A stretch of DNA of 64,000 bases from Onchidella celtica. Taxonomy: Eukaryota > Mollusca > Gastropoda > Systellommatophora > Onchidiidae. Location of the stretch: positions 48,142,556-48,206,555 of the forward strand of contig OZ007570.1 in the NCBI GenBank assembly GCA_963931925.1, given 5' to 3'. Positions 21,232 through 33,436 of the stretch are shown here, one piece after another. The notes below the pieces were generated by a model. The model saw only the letters and a program-made list of their open reading frames with translations. It was not told the DNA's origin and did no database searches. Position 1 is the first letter of the stretch, and the number at the start of each line of letters is the position of its first letter. Made by a program: the position numbers and the translations under genes.

Positions 21232-23665
21232 ACAAAATATGGCAAAAAGAAAAAGTTGTATGTAGCAATGCCCCATGTAAGAAGTAATAAAGAAACAATA
21301 CCACAAAACGCAAGGGAAGCTTTCTATGGAAGCTTTCAAGCCTCCATAATATATTGATGGATGTGTTGCGCTCCGAAAACGTAAGTCTGGACTCGAAGCT
21401 AAGTACTCGTATTGGTACAACATTCTACAATTTTTTTTCAGTTCAATTGTTTTATTGATTTAACAGTTTTCCATCCTGTTCATAGAGATAATATAATACA
21501 CTAGAGTCCGCACGCATGCACAAGTGCAATGCGTCGCAGTGGCCCCAATTGGCCTACATGCGCGCCATGTTGACTTGGGAAGGATTCGCTAGCGAGCAGG
21601 CGCTGGCTGTTCGACGTCTCAAGGAATAGTAATCCCATCCCCGCCTATAATTATGTCAAAGTCATAATAGATATACTACAAATACGATGCAACACAGTCT
21701 GTTGTTGCGGAGACAGTTTTTTTTTTACATAGAAAGCTAAAGCTGAACAGTGAACACCGCAATATTTTCTGTTTGGTTCTGTAATCAGTCTAGCCTACGT
21801 CCCCCAAACAACGTTCTTCAAAATAACAAGTTCATAACTGGTAAAATTAGTAAGAGTCATGAAAATTACAACATGCATAGCCTTGAAAAGAAAATCATGA
21901 GAAGGGCATGTTAGTAGTATATAACAAGGAAAAATGTTCACCTTCACACAGAAACAAATAATATATATTTTAGAGGTATAACTGGATCATATAAAGAAAG
22001 AAAGAACGAAAGAAGAGAATAGACATGAAAACTTTCAATTTTCTTCTCTCTCCGCACCAGCTTTTTCTTAATTCAGCGGCCTTTGCACAGCTTTCTTTTA
22101 TTTGCATAAATTAATCTCTGCCTTTGTCCTCTCAAGATGATCTTCGATTGAGTGGTGGGCATATGAGTGATCTAGATCATACATACATGCCTTGGCGGGG
22201 GGGGGGGGGGGTGTTCAGCTCTCAGGATTTTTCCTCTTTTTGGGAGATGGTCTTCTTGGAGTTGGCAGTTTCTGCTTGATGGGAGGATAATTTTCGAAAA
22301 CAGATGGAATTGCCTTTGGTCTTAGTGTCTGTTTATCGAGCCCTGCATAATTGTCAGAGCTTAGGAAGTGAGCACTACACACTTAGTCATTCTTGGTTGG
22401 ATACCAAGGCTTCCCATTCTCAGTTTGTCTACTTATTCTGGCAATCCATTTAGCCAATCTCTCAGATTCCTTCCACGGAAAGCAAAAAAATAAGTCACAA
22501 TAAAAAATTGTTGTTATTGTTTGATAAATAATATCGACTGGCATTTTCCATATTGTTGTATTATGTGCATCTTTGCCTTTTCAGGAAAATGAGGATTGAA
22601 AATTCGAAGAGTTGTGTAACATCTGGGGTTTGTTCCAGACCTTTCAAAATCGAAACTTAAAGATTGGAATGACACTTATAATGAAATGAGGAGTGAGAGA
22701 ACCACTTTCATGACAAAGGCTAAAAAAATCAGCACAGTGTCGCAAACAACAATATGGCAATGCCCCACGATATACTCATATTGATAAATATATTACAATA
22801 GGTTTTGATCTTTAGCCCTTCCCTATTGTCAATCAAATGCACTAAATGATCAAGTTGTTTGGACGTACGTTTTATTCATATCAAAGAGGAATTAGGCCTA
22901 TGGAGATAACCTTGCCACCCAGTCCCATCATGGCTGTCTGTTTTAACTGAGACAATCCAAAACACAAGGGTGATGGGGGTGGGAGGAGCATGATGCAGTA
23001 CGATGACACGTAAATCTAGACATTATTAGCCCAGAGCATTTAGCATCCTATCTCCTTGAAACTGAGCCATCACTGTGCAGTCAACTCGGGGCCACTTCGG
23101 CACTTGTTCATAAAAGACCCAGGTCTTTGATTCTCTTCTGCCTTTCCTCCCCCCCCCCCCCCAGTCTTTCCTGTGTTTCTTCGCAAGTGTGTAATTATAA
23201 TTAAGACAAATGGATGTACAAATCACAAATGGCGTGCGTGGGAGAGATTTAAAGACGTTGTTATCGTAAACTGGGCTTGCTCAGGCTTAGATGGGAAGGA
23301 CAGAACGATAGAAATGATTTATGGAATTCTGAACCGTCTTGCATACAGAAAAAAAAAACCTCTGACACCCCAAGTCAAAATGGCCGCCACGAGACTCTAA
23401 TAGTTCCACGTCGTGTGACACCGTGCGCACTCTAGTGTAATAATATCTCTATGATCCTGTTACACTTTGTTTTTTCTGATGATCAAAGATCAATTGGTTG
23501 AAAGCTTGATTTATCTCCCCTTTTCCTTTGCATTTTATTGTATCATTTCCTATTATAAATTATTTCTTAGGCGAGCTTTGTTACCTACCACTTTTTCTTT
23601 TTACCATATCTTGACTTTGCTTCAAACCTTGCTACGAAACCACAGATTTTCTGTGTTTTTTGTAT
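21232..23665. mobile_element. Long-inverted-arm (foldback-like) element, no ORF
   Basis: The left arm (about 21232-21520) and the right arm (about 23410-23665) are related as reverse complements. Both carry an AAAAAGAAAAAGT block next to a TAGCAA/TAACAA word, and an inner CATAGAGATA...ACACTAGAGT...GCACG stretch (21482-21515, mirrored at 23420-23462). The CACTAGAG at the inner ends resembles CACTA ends, but no transposase or clear target duplication is visible. The interior carries G/C homopolymers (22197-22211, 23151-23162) and no gene. Confidence 0.55.
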
Positions 23666-24623
23666 GTGTAATATCTAGTGAAAATTAAGACGTTGCATTA
23701 CGAAAACACCCTCAATGCCCAATAAAAGGGCACCTTCTTCATTCAACAAGTCAGTGTTCTGGGTTTGTTTCTTCAATATGAAACACAGGTGATGTCATAT
23801 CCATTCTCTTCCTGTGCATTGCAAACACCAATGTGCATCCTTTAAATACTGACTTGCATCTATCCACACCATGTAATAAAATTTGTCCGATGAAGAATAA
23901 GAGTGTCCTTTACTATGTGTGCTTTTTTTTTTTTTTTGGTGACTAGCTTGCCCGCTGACTCAGGGAATACACAGGTGTGATTTTTAACGTTGCGTTTCGA
24001 TCATCAGTGTGTAAATTGAGGTGCAGAACAAATTCCCTCTCATACTTTTTAATTCTACTGGAAGGAAATGCCTCTGTTTTTTACTACCTCAAAATGCCAG
24101 AACACTTTCTCCTATTCAATTCAGTTGTGGCTCAAAATCAGCAAAAGTATTAAATATACACCGAACTTCAAGACCTTTTAAAATATGCCCACGTACACCT
24201 TTACCTTTTCTATGAGTAAAATATTTTTTAGAATTTTAGGCTCGCCAGTTAAAAAGCCTTTCATGATTACATTGGAGGGCTTACTTCCTTTATTTTATGA
24301 TGATTATCTGTGTCATATGACTTCGTCTGAGCAGTGAATAGACGTTATAGGGAAATACACGTAGTCTTGGGCATTTGTTATAATTATGTAAGGACAATGT
24401 TGCACTGCAAGTAGTGCAAGGACAGTCAAAATGAAAGATAACCCCGCACATGATCATCATGCGTACATATTCAGCCACATCCTCTCAATCATACACTCAA
24501 GGACAAGGCTAGAACTAGAAGACAAAGAATAAGGAGAAAGGTGGACAGAACTCAAGGCATCTCTCTTCTTTGGGACAAAATTAACATAACTATTAAGTAC
24601 ATTTAAAACAGAAATGGTTTCCT

Positions 24624-24629
24624 TTTATT
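24624..24629 (-). terminator. Candidate polyadenylation signal for MTRES1
   Basis: Plus-strand TTTATT is AATAAA on the minus strand, about 590 bases past the MTRES1 stop codon. I see no gene in the interval 23670-25210. Confidence 0.4.
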
Positions 24630-25212
24630 TGTATTTATGCAAAGTATATGACATTTATAACAAGTACACCTATAAATGCTCACCACAATGTTGTTTGTGT
24701 CAACCTGTCATTTGTATCAGACATTTATGCTTTGCTTACGTGGCTGATACATCTGCTGGTGTCAGCTTTTGATATAAAAGGAAAATCAGTTATTCTAAAC
24801 CAGTATAACTTTCATAACAAAACTGACAATTGACAATTACCACTACATCAACGAGGAAAACTGCTTCCCCACATCATAAATCAAATTCCTCATTTTGAAT
24901 TTGACTTTCAGGTTCAACTTACACATATTAGATCAGACAAAAACACTGGAAAACTTGTGTACATTCACTGGAATTGTAATGCTGTAAGGCCATTAATACA
25001 TCATCATCTTATTGTTATCCAAACTGCTGTGTTGGAGGAGGTAATTTGTAAACAGTGTCCACTCATACATAATTATTGGTAAGAAACTAATAGTCTGGGC
25101 TGTATTACGTTAGAAAATGAATCTATTACTCCATCACCATACTACCTGTACTGCTGTTGCCATGTTTAGAGGTGAACAGAGAACATAACAAATACCCTAA
25201 GCGTGTGATGAG

Positions 25213-25383
25213 TCAAACACCAGATTTGTTCACAAAGAATGGTGACTTCCACACCCTGACCTTCACAATCAGATTGTCTTTACTGGTTCTCTCAGGATAA
25301 ATCTTCATTATTTTCACCCTTTTCACCTTCAACTGGTCATCTCGTTTTTCTACAACGAGATCTACATAGTCTCCAACATCCAG
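25213..25383 (-). CDS. MTRES1: MTRES1 exon 4
   Basis: The exon has acceptor TCTCTAG, starts with LDVGDYVDLVVEKRDD in phase 0, contains VRVWKSP near the end and stops with TGA at 25213-25215. Confidence 0.88.
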   Translation of the reverse strand: MDVGDYVDLVVEKRDDQLKVKRVKIMKIYPERTSKDNLIVKVRVWKSPFFVNKSGV

Positions 25384-28366
25384 CTAGAGAGAAAACAAAA
25401 AAGAAGGAAAACAAAACTGAGAAGAAATAAAAGATTGCTGTTTTGTTCTCAAAAAACACATGAATTGAGAAAAGAAGTCTTGAATAACTCACAATTAACA
25501 AATGGAACAAAACAACAACATGAAACTGTATGTATAGTGATAAGATTGTTAACATTATAATTTATCTTTGAAAAATGTACACAATTCCTCATTATGTAAC
25601 AAATGATTCTCTTGTTGAAGACACTGACTTTTACTAGTAATTATTTCCAAGTAATTTATTTAAATAATACTATAATAAACTTCTGGAAGAAAAACAAATA
25701 AAAGATGCAAAACACCTAGTCTGTACACAGAAGACATGATTTATACATTAATTTTGTTTTCCTTCCTAAAAATCAACACACACTCCTTCTTACTTGAAAG
25801 GTAATTATTTGATAAAGATAGCTTGCTGAAACTTACTTTAACAGCCTTTTTTAACACCTTGTCACCATTCACCAAAAATCCAGAGCTCAGAAACTCCTCT
25901 TCCACACGACTGCAGAATAAAGATAAGAAACTGATTGGATATTAATCATAATGGCTCTGCGTAGGTGGGAAAATATTGTGATGGGTTCATGTACGGTACA
26001 TTCATCTTGGGAATGCTTACATTCTTCCATGTCTCCCTCTGAGTTTCAAATTCTGAGCAGGGTAATTTTACACATCTCTGGCTCAGTAACTGAAAACTAT
26101 CTTCCGACTTGATTCCACCATGTGCTATGGCCAAAAGTTTTAAAATATCTTTAATATTAAAATGTCTCGATTCTGCTACAGTTAAAATACACGAACAATT
26201 TAATGTAGGTCTCAGATGGAAGATCCTGGATGTTCTTTCAAATAATTATGCCTGTAGATCTCTTTCAGTTACAGCTTGCATGACAAAAGCGAATAAAACT
26301 GAGAAAAATGAAATAAAGCATACATTATATGTACCAAAAAAAAACAGTAAATAGATTTGTACCTTTCCAAGTAGCTTCTTGCTGAACATATAATATTTTA
26401 ATGACTGATTTCCAGATTTCTCACAATTACCTGCCATGATATGCTGATAATAACATGTAAACCATTTCTAGCAAATTCTTTGAACCATGAGCCTTGCATG
26501 ATTATACAGACATCACACATATTTAATCAAGCTTACATATATTTATCCCTTACTTTCTTGCAATATCCAATGCATTACTAACAATACCATCTGCTCTCAT
26601 TGATGCTGCAAGAATCTTCTTAACTTTGAATTTGGGTGGAGCATCAAAATCATCCTCCTCCAACACATCATCGCCATCTTCATCAGAGTCTGACTGTGTC
26701 AGAGAAAAATCAAATTATATTATTATAATTCTGTCCACAATAGACATTATCAGTATCATATTCAGATTCTAACTTTACTCTGGATGTTTTCTTGCTCAAC
26801 ATTTTAAAGATTTTAACGCTTTCACAGTATGTTTTCGATAAACTAAAGACTCATCTGACTATTCTCTTTTACAAAACAGAAGGTGGTTTTAGTTTAAATC
26901 ACCCTGCCTGGTAGCTGTAAAAAAATTAATACAATAATAAATTTTGCATGTGTCATGAACAAGATCTGTATAGGTTTAAATTCAGATGGACAGGCCAGGT
27001 GTTGACTGTTCAAACTTTAAGCTAAATACTTTTTTTAATATTCTGATCACAACATTCCAGCTCTGATTTATAACTCATGGGCTACGCTCTATACACCAGT
27101 GAAATGAAAGAAATTTGAGCTCTCCTCATTATCCCCATTTTCACAGGAAATAATGTTGTATAATGCATTAATGGGCTACTGAAATTTGCCGTGCTTGACA
27201 AAGAATTGAGAAAAATTTCAAACATTTTTATGATTTTAACAAGTAAGATAAATACATACAAATTCCTTAAATCTTTAAGGCAGAAGAATACAGAAGATGT
27301 TCAATAACTGAATGTTTTGCAACAAGATAATTAAGATTTACATTCATTGTAAGATTCATGCAGACGAGCTTGATAACAACTTTGTAAAAGTGAAAAAATA
27401 AATCAAAAGTAATTCGACTGTGCAGCATGTATGTAATTTTTTCTTAAATGCTGTATATATATATATTATATACCATTTATTTGTAAAATTATAAAGCATC
27501 TACACTAATATTGAAGAGCATGGTTGAAAGAAAAAAGTCTTCCCACATTTATACCACTAAAAATATCACCATGCTAAAAATTACAAGAGTTAGATAAGAT
27601 TACATGGTGCTACTGAACATGCAGTTTTAAAATTGTATGTTTGTGAGATCTCTTGGTGTATTCACTTTGCATCCCAGGCAAAAAACTGACTATTCATTGT
27701 TTACCTACAGATGTACATTATTAAAACGAAGCATACCAGCTTTGGTTTAATCTGTCAAACAGAATACAGAGTATCAAAGTGCCCGTTCAGTTATCCACTA
27801 TTTCACATTTTAATCCCTAACATTAACCACCATAGTTCACTGAGATTTGGCATTTGAAATTCTGTCATGATATCGCAATTTGAGAAACGTGAAAATCTAA
27901 CAGATACATTGTACATGAAAAATTAAGACAATTTTTTAGGGAAACTTACGCTGTCAGTCTCTATCCTCTTCTTTTTTGACTTGCATCTCACTTGCATTAA
28001 GTGACAGCCATTTTGCCCAAGTTTCAAAATCATATTGTTTCCTGCGACACCTGAACTCACAACTAAACTCTTCTTTCCGTTGAGTGTCTTAACATTCCTT
28101 GAATCACAGTTTGTGATCACCAGCGATGGACAACCGTAATATACACTCTGTGACTGCCATGAATAAGGTCTGCTATTTCTTAAGGAACTATTGAAGGCAG
28201 GATGTTTTTTCATCACTTTAGGCAAGTTACATGGAGTGTCTTTCACACAACTGACATATGCTGTGCAAAACTGAGTCATGTCTGTTGTAAAATGCCTGAG
28301 ATTTCTGTGGCAAAACTTAATATGCTTAAATTTTACTCCCTTTAGAAACATTGAGGCCATTGTCAT
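25213..28366 (-). CDS. MTRES1: Mitochondrial transcription rescue factor 1 (C6orf203), S4-like RNA-binding protein
   Basis: In vertebrates MTRES1 is a mitochondrial matrix protein with an S4-like RNA-binding domain that supports mitochondrial transcription and ribosome function. Four exons (27950-28366, 26554-26693, 25837-25909, 25213-25383) join in phase to 266 codons plus TGA. The start MTMASMFLKG opens a basic, Ser/Thr-rich presequence expected for mitochondrial import. An acidic SDSDEDGDD stretch follows, then the S4-like domain: RADGIVSNALDIARNRVEEE, LVNGDKVLKKAVK, LDVGDYVDLVVEK. Every exon junction falls where the human protein aligns (human LDIGRNKVEDAF against LDIARNRVEEEF). I chose the start for its resemblance to the human N-terminus. 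An AG acceptor about 50 bases upstream suggests a separate 5' UTR exon. Confidence 0.85.
25837..25909 (-). CDS. MTRES1: MTRES1 exon 3
   Basis: The exon has acceptor TTCTGCAG and donor AAA|GTAAGT. It completes the split Asn codon and encodes RVEEEFLSSGFLVNGDKVL and KKAVK, the core of the S4-like fold. Confidence 0.88.
26554..26693 (-). CDS. MTRES1: MTRES1 exon 2
   Basis: The exon has acceptor GACACAG and donor GTAAGG. It encodes the acidic stretch SDSDEDGDD and then KVKKILAASMRADGIVSNAL, the first part of the RNA-binding domain. Confidence 0.88.
27950..28366 (-). CDS. MTRES1: MTRES1 exon 1 (mitochondrial presequence)
   Basis: From the ATG at 28364-28366 the frame encodes a basic region with many Arg/Lys/His and few acidic residues, ending RCKSKKKRIETDS|GTAAGT. 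Sequence conservation is low, as expected for a targeting region. An open frame continues upstream of this ATG without a better start. Confidence 0.75.
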
Positions 28367-28533
28367 GATTATGTTGATGTTTTTTACTACCAGTAATCTT
28401 GTAGTTGTAGTCCCTGCAAAATGCAGTCTCTGTATGAATACCAGGGGATCAGTCAAATCCCTGAAAACAAGAGTAATTCATAATGTCACAGTTGCAGAGA
28501 GTCAATACAGTGACATGGAAGCAGCAAAACAAA

Positions 28534-29087
28534 TGTGAGTGTGCATGAGAAAACCCGGTATAAGTTACTATAAGTCGGCAGAGCTGATTTTGAGAAAAAT
28601 GGCTTTGAAGTGAAAATATGGGTCTGACACAAACTTCCAACTTGGCTGTTGTTTAGGGGACCGTGGCATGTTACAGGGTAAACTGTAGACGAGCAGTGAA
28701 CACTACTCACTATGATCTCTACAACGGCTTTGTAATTAGACTACGGTCTCCTAACAAGATCCAAAAACTTCCGACTTGGCTGTTGCTAGGGGACCGTGGC
28801 ATGTTACAGGGTAAACTGTAGATGAGCAGTGAACACTACTCACTATGATCTCTATAACTGTTTAGTAATTAGACTATGGTCTCCTAACAGCAATCACTCC
28901 AATATTACTTGGACAGTTAGCTATTGCCACTTATAGGATTACATATATGTAAATGCCGTTTTCTCAAAATCTTGTTTTAGGGGGGTCACTGACTTCAATT
29001 TATCAGAAATGTCTTGTCTTTTATTATATGTACAGAACTCAAAATGTCATGTTGCCGACTTATGCCGGGTTTTCCCATGCACTCACA
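28534..29087. mobile_element. MITE with TGTGAGTG termini and internal tandem duplication
   Basis: The left end TGTGAGTGTGCATGAGAAAA followed by CCCGGTATAAGT is matched in inverted orientation on the right by TGTGAGTGCATGGGAAAA followed by CCCGGCATAAGTCGGCA. Inside, a unit of about 134 bp (28631-28764 and 28765-28890) is directly repeated with a few differences. A 3' half copy of the same family lies at 57238-57455. The superfamily is not clear from the ends. Confidence 0.7.
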
Positions 29088-31950
29088 AATGGGAAATTTC
29101 CATGAAGTAATCACGGCTCCTACAAGAACTATGCAGTATATAATACACATTTTTCTTTCAGGTTGGACATCTGAATGTGTCTCATGACCAGATTTTCTAT
29201 TAGTAATGAACTATTGCAAACTGCGGGGTTAAATAGGTTGCCATAATTTTTAACACTGACAACACTAACACATACATGGCTTTAGCCTTTTTTTTACGAG
29301 CAGGCATGCATCAGAGTTCGTTCTCTGCAAGAATTTTATTGGTAATGCAGGGCCTGACACATTAAAAACCCGGAAGCTGCCAATACTGGTGTGAGATGCA
29401 TTCAGAAGTCTTTCCTCGAAGTTTTTGATACCCTCAATTTGTTGCTGCACAGCGAGTTACTTTCGTACGTTTTTAACGCACAAGATGCACTTATCCCAAG
29501 GTTACTGGTCTTGTGCACACAGTGTACTATACACTGAACACAAAATCAGATGGCAGAAACTTAGTATTTCTCATCTGTAAAAATATCTGCACTAAAACTT
29601 ATCAATCTACGCTTTGCACTGGGCCGACTGGTAGGCCTACTTGCCAACCAAGCCCTTGATAGAGGGATGGGGTGAGTACACGTATGTAATTATTATTTGC
29701 TGATCAAGACCTAGTCTGATCCGGTGAGAAAAGGAAAAGAAAAGCCAAAGGTATTTTTTTGCGTTTCTCCTCACAAAAGATCCTCATTTCGCAACTACTA
29801 TTCTAAATTCTGCCACCTTCTATAACTTCAGCAACGGCAACAGCTGCTGACCCAAAGCTGTGCCCTCACTTGCCTATTCCCCGTACGGCCCGTACGGCGT
29901 ACGCATCAATTCACCGTCCTTGTTTTTAGATTTACCTGCGACTCAATCTGTTTCCCAGATTGAAGAACCTATGATATGATCATGTAAGACAATTTCGCAA
30001 ATAAAATGTTGAATTATAAATGAATTAATCTGCCTATGTGTATATTATATGTGCGGATTTTTGTCTCTAAGATTTACAGGATGAATTCACCACAAACATA
30101 CTTAGTGAGAAACAAAACACAACAACCCAAACTCCACACTGTGCCTAAATTGATTGATAATAATAATAATGATGTTGCTTTAAAATAATAATAACAAAAA
30201 AATATATACAGCATTGCAACAATTTCACCATATGACTCTTGTTTTTGGTGCTGTAATTTGTTGCTGTGTGAATTACCGCATTTAATAAAAAATATTTTCA
30301 ACAGGGTAGCTTATAGAATTGTTTTCTTCTTCAAGCTTGTTTGCAAAAGGTGGGCCGCATGTATTGAATAGCATTCTTTTTTTTCTTTTCGTAGACTTGA
30401 AAAAGAAAAGTTTAGGGACTGTTACTTCTTGCCAATCATCTTATTTCTGACTTGTCATTTTGCATTTTTTTGCTTCCAGTTCCACATCATTTTTGGTCTG
30501 CTTAGATAAAATAAGTAGACAAAACACTTTTTGTCTCCCCTTTTTAAATCGCTGACGAGATGGACTTACATGTATTAGGTTGCACCCTCTTTATAGACAA
30601 TTTGTTTATGACTTGGAATTAAACTTAATACGTCACATGAATGAGTTCAATGCATATCAATACATGTAGGCCTACTGTATTCCTGGACTTGCTGATGCTT
30701 GGCACCATTACTGACTAAATACATGTATCAAACAGTTCAAGTTTCAAAATTAAATTTTTGTATAGGTGACAACTGATAATCAGATTATAACACAACCATT
30801 GATAATTACCAGTACTCACATGTCTAGATTAAAAAAAAAAATTTCTTCGATTCATTTTGTCCTCGCTTGGTGTCCTCTTTCAACTTGTACAATTTTTATT
30901 TGACTGCTGTTTGAGAGCGTTCAATTCAGTACATTTTCACCTGACAGGAACAGCTTGCAAAGTGCAATAATGTGCATGGAAGACTATTTGAGAGAGAGAA
31001 AAAGAGAGAGAAAGAGAGAGGAGGGATAGGAAAAGGGACAGGAAGCCAGGGAATGGGGGGACACTGAGAAGGGTGGAGGGCACAAGCAGATTTATACCCG
31101 GTAACACTGGGAGCTTCTGCAAAATTACTTTAGTATATACATGTATTTGTAGCAATGTTGAATTACAAGTACATGTACATACATGTGCAAGAAACTCTGA
31201 TTGTTTGTGAGCGAGCCTAACTAAAGTATTTAGAGAGATGTGGAGCAGTAATGCACCCACATATATCTCAGTTTTTCAGTTCATAATACAGAAGCCCCAG
31301 TGCAGCATATGGTGCATGACGGATCAGAATGAAAACGAAACCACAGAAATGAAAACTCACATTACGAGATAGTCAATTTTTTTATTCATACATACTCATT
31401 GAAATATTGTACATGTACATGTATGTGTTTTCCCTTTTCATCTGTCATCCACCAGACTCAGTTAAAACTTGCATGTATCTCACGGTCAATGACACAAAAC
31501 AGTTGTTAAGCTTTTACTTTTGCTTTTATAACATCATACACTGTGGTTACTTCAAGAACCTAGGTCAACTTGATATGACAATTTCTCAAACTTTGAGTCA
31601 AAAAAAAGAGAAGATGATCAAAAAGCTGGGTAGCTGTCGGTCTGATAACAAACATCAAATTTATAACGTTATGGTCTACACACAAACTGCAATAAATAAT
31701 ATTAGAATGACTGCACCACAACCTGATGTGAATAAAACAACACAATATCCAAATCTTAGACTAGTGAAATTAATGCAGACTGGATTGTTGGCATCCCTAT
31801 TCTGGGATCACCAAAAATCTCCTAGATGTAAAACGGAAGTTAAATCTTTTTATTCTTATGATCTGAAAATGACTGGACATGATACAGGATTTTCAAATAT
31901 GGTCCAAAATGTGTGTTTTGTTGGACCAAATGGAAGAATATAGAACAGAG
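29088..31950. other. Gene-poor interval between MTRES1 and the CR1-like LINE
   Basis: I see no supported gene. A (GA)n-rich stretch lies at about 30990-31022 and several overlapping TACATGTA motifs lie at 31135-31180 and 31410-31425. A 178-codon open frame at 31407-31943 resembles nothing I recognise and is not called. Confidence 0.5.
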
Positions 31951-31954
31951 AAAA

Positions 31955-32690
31955 TTATCACAAGTAAGACCATTCATGAGGGTTGATACAGCTGCTAGAC
32001 TTGCATCTTTTTTTTATTTTTCCAAACTTGGGTTTTGCCATTCTTTGTTAGAAGGTCTTCCAGATGAGAAAATAAACAAATTACAACGCATAGAGAATCA
32101 TGCAACTCATCTTGCTGCTGAAACCCCAAAACGTAGTCACACAAGAATTCTTTTAAAACAACTGCATGACCTACAAGCTAGAGCAAGAACAGAATATAAA
32201 ATTGTAGTTTTATGTCGCTGTTCATAAATTAAGTTCTCTGCTCCATCATACACTACAGATCTTGTTTCTACTCACAAACCAACGAGAGTGTTAAGATCTG
32301 ATAGTATACCCCTGTACCAGCAATAATTTCACAAAGCTGAATTATAATCTGGAAACATTTGGTCGTGGTTTGTTTTCAGTTTTTTGGTGCTAATATTTGG
32401 AATGAGCTTCCATCCAACATCAAGGAGCTGGAGTCCATCACCAGGTTGAAAAATAGTTTTAAAAACCCGTTTATTCAAAAAGTGTTCTGACTGTCGATGG
32501 AATTTCTGTGCCATGTCTAGTAAATGGGGTGTGTGTGTGCATCCAACCATTGCATGTGTAGTTGTGTTTGTATGCATGTACATATGAGAGTGGGCATATT
32601 TTGTTTGTTCTCCCTGTAATGTAAAGCACCTGCAGCTGTCAGGAGAAGTGCACTATATATCTACTTAAGTATCATATCTAATTTGTAGCC
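31955..32690 (+). pseudogene. CR1/L2-like LINE, 3' end of the reverse-transcriptase ORF, decayed
   Basis: The frame from about 31960 reads VDTAARLASFFYFSKLGFCH and LLEGLPDEKINKLQRIENHA, then LKQLHDLQARAR. This is the very common C-terminal end of CR1/L2-type LINE reverse transcriptases. After a break near 32225 the reading resumes out of frame with a W-NELPSNIKELESIT segment near 32395. The 3' noncoding end (about 32620-32665, with GTGCACTATATA) resembles LINE/SINE tails of the same kind as SINE family 1. Confidence 0.8.
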
Positions 32691-33436
32691 AAACAAAGCA
32701 GTCCATCAAAAATTAAAATTAGTATGTTCAAACAAAAACCTGATATCTTTCCCCTCAGACAGTCTGGCCTGCAAATTTTCTATGATAATCTTGTAAACAA
32801 AGCCTTCCGTAAATATGTCCTTGCGTCAATTTTAGTCTGGACCAATCCAGTAGTCACTCCTCACCAGTGCTAGTGATTTGGAAAAAGTATACAATGAAAT
32901 CAGCCATTCTGAACGATGTCACATCATTTACTTCAGTAGTAACTTTTAGAGAACATTCCCAAAAATAAATTTTCAAAAAGTTAGCTGTATCATAAATCTG
33001 ATGAAAAATTAAGTACATTGTAACATCCTTCACCCATCGAGTTACAGACTCAAAGTTATCAGTATCAGTTCGTCACTGTTCCCCAAGACTGCAGTAACTC
33101 AAAAATTTGAGAAATCGATTTTCATTACATATTTATATAGATCTACACCTGCCAATTAATCTTGGTTGTAGACTCCTAGGCTGAAAAATAACTGAATAGC
33201 AAAAAATTCACCCTAACTAGCCCAGCTGTACCAAAATAAAACAGTTGTTTTGCTTCTCCTGAAAAGTAGCCAAAATTGATTACTAGTATACTACAGTTTT
33301 AAGGAATGGTGACGACTTAAAGTAATATGACAGCAATTTGAAATGGCACCTACTTACTTGTTAACAGAAAATGATTATTTTTAAATTATACAGATGGATA
33401 AAATGAATTTAAAAACAGGTTACCATCATGCATCCT

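Noticed and set aside
31407..31943. 178-codon open frame on the plus strand upstream of the CR1-like LINE
   Set aside because: It starts in simple-sequence ACATGT repeats, has low-complexity composition and no recognisable motif. It may be chance or decayed LINE sequence.
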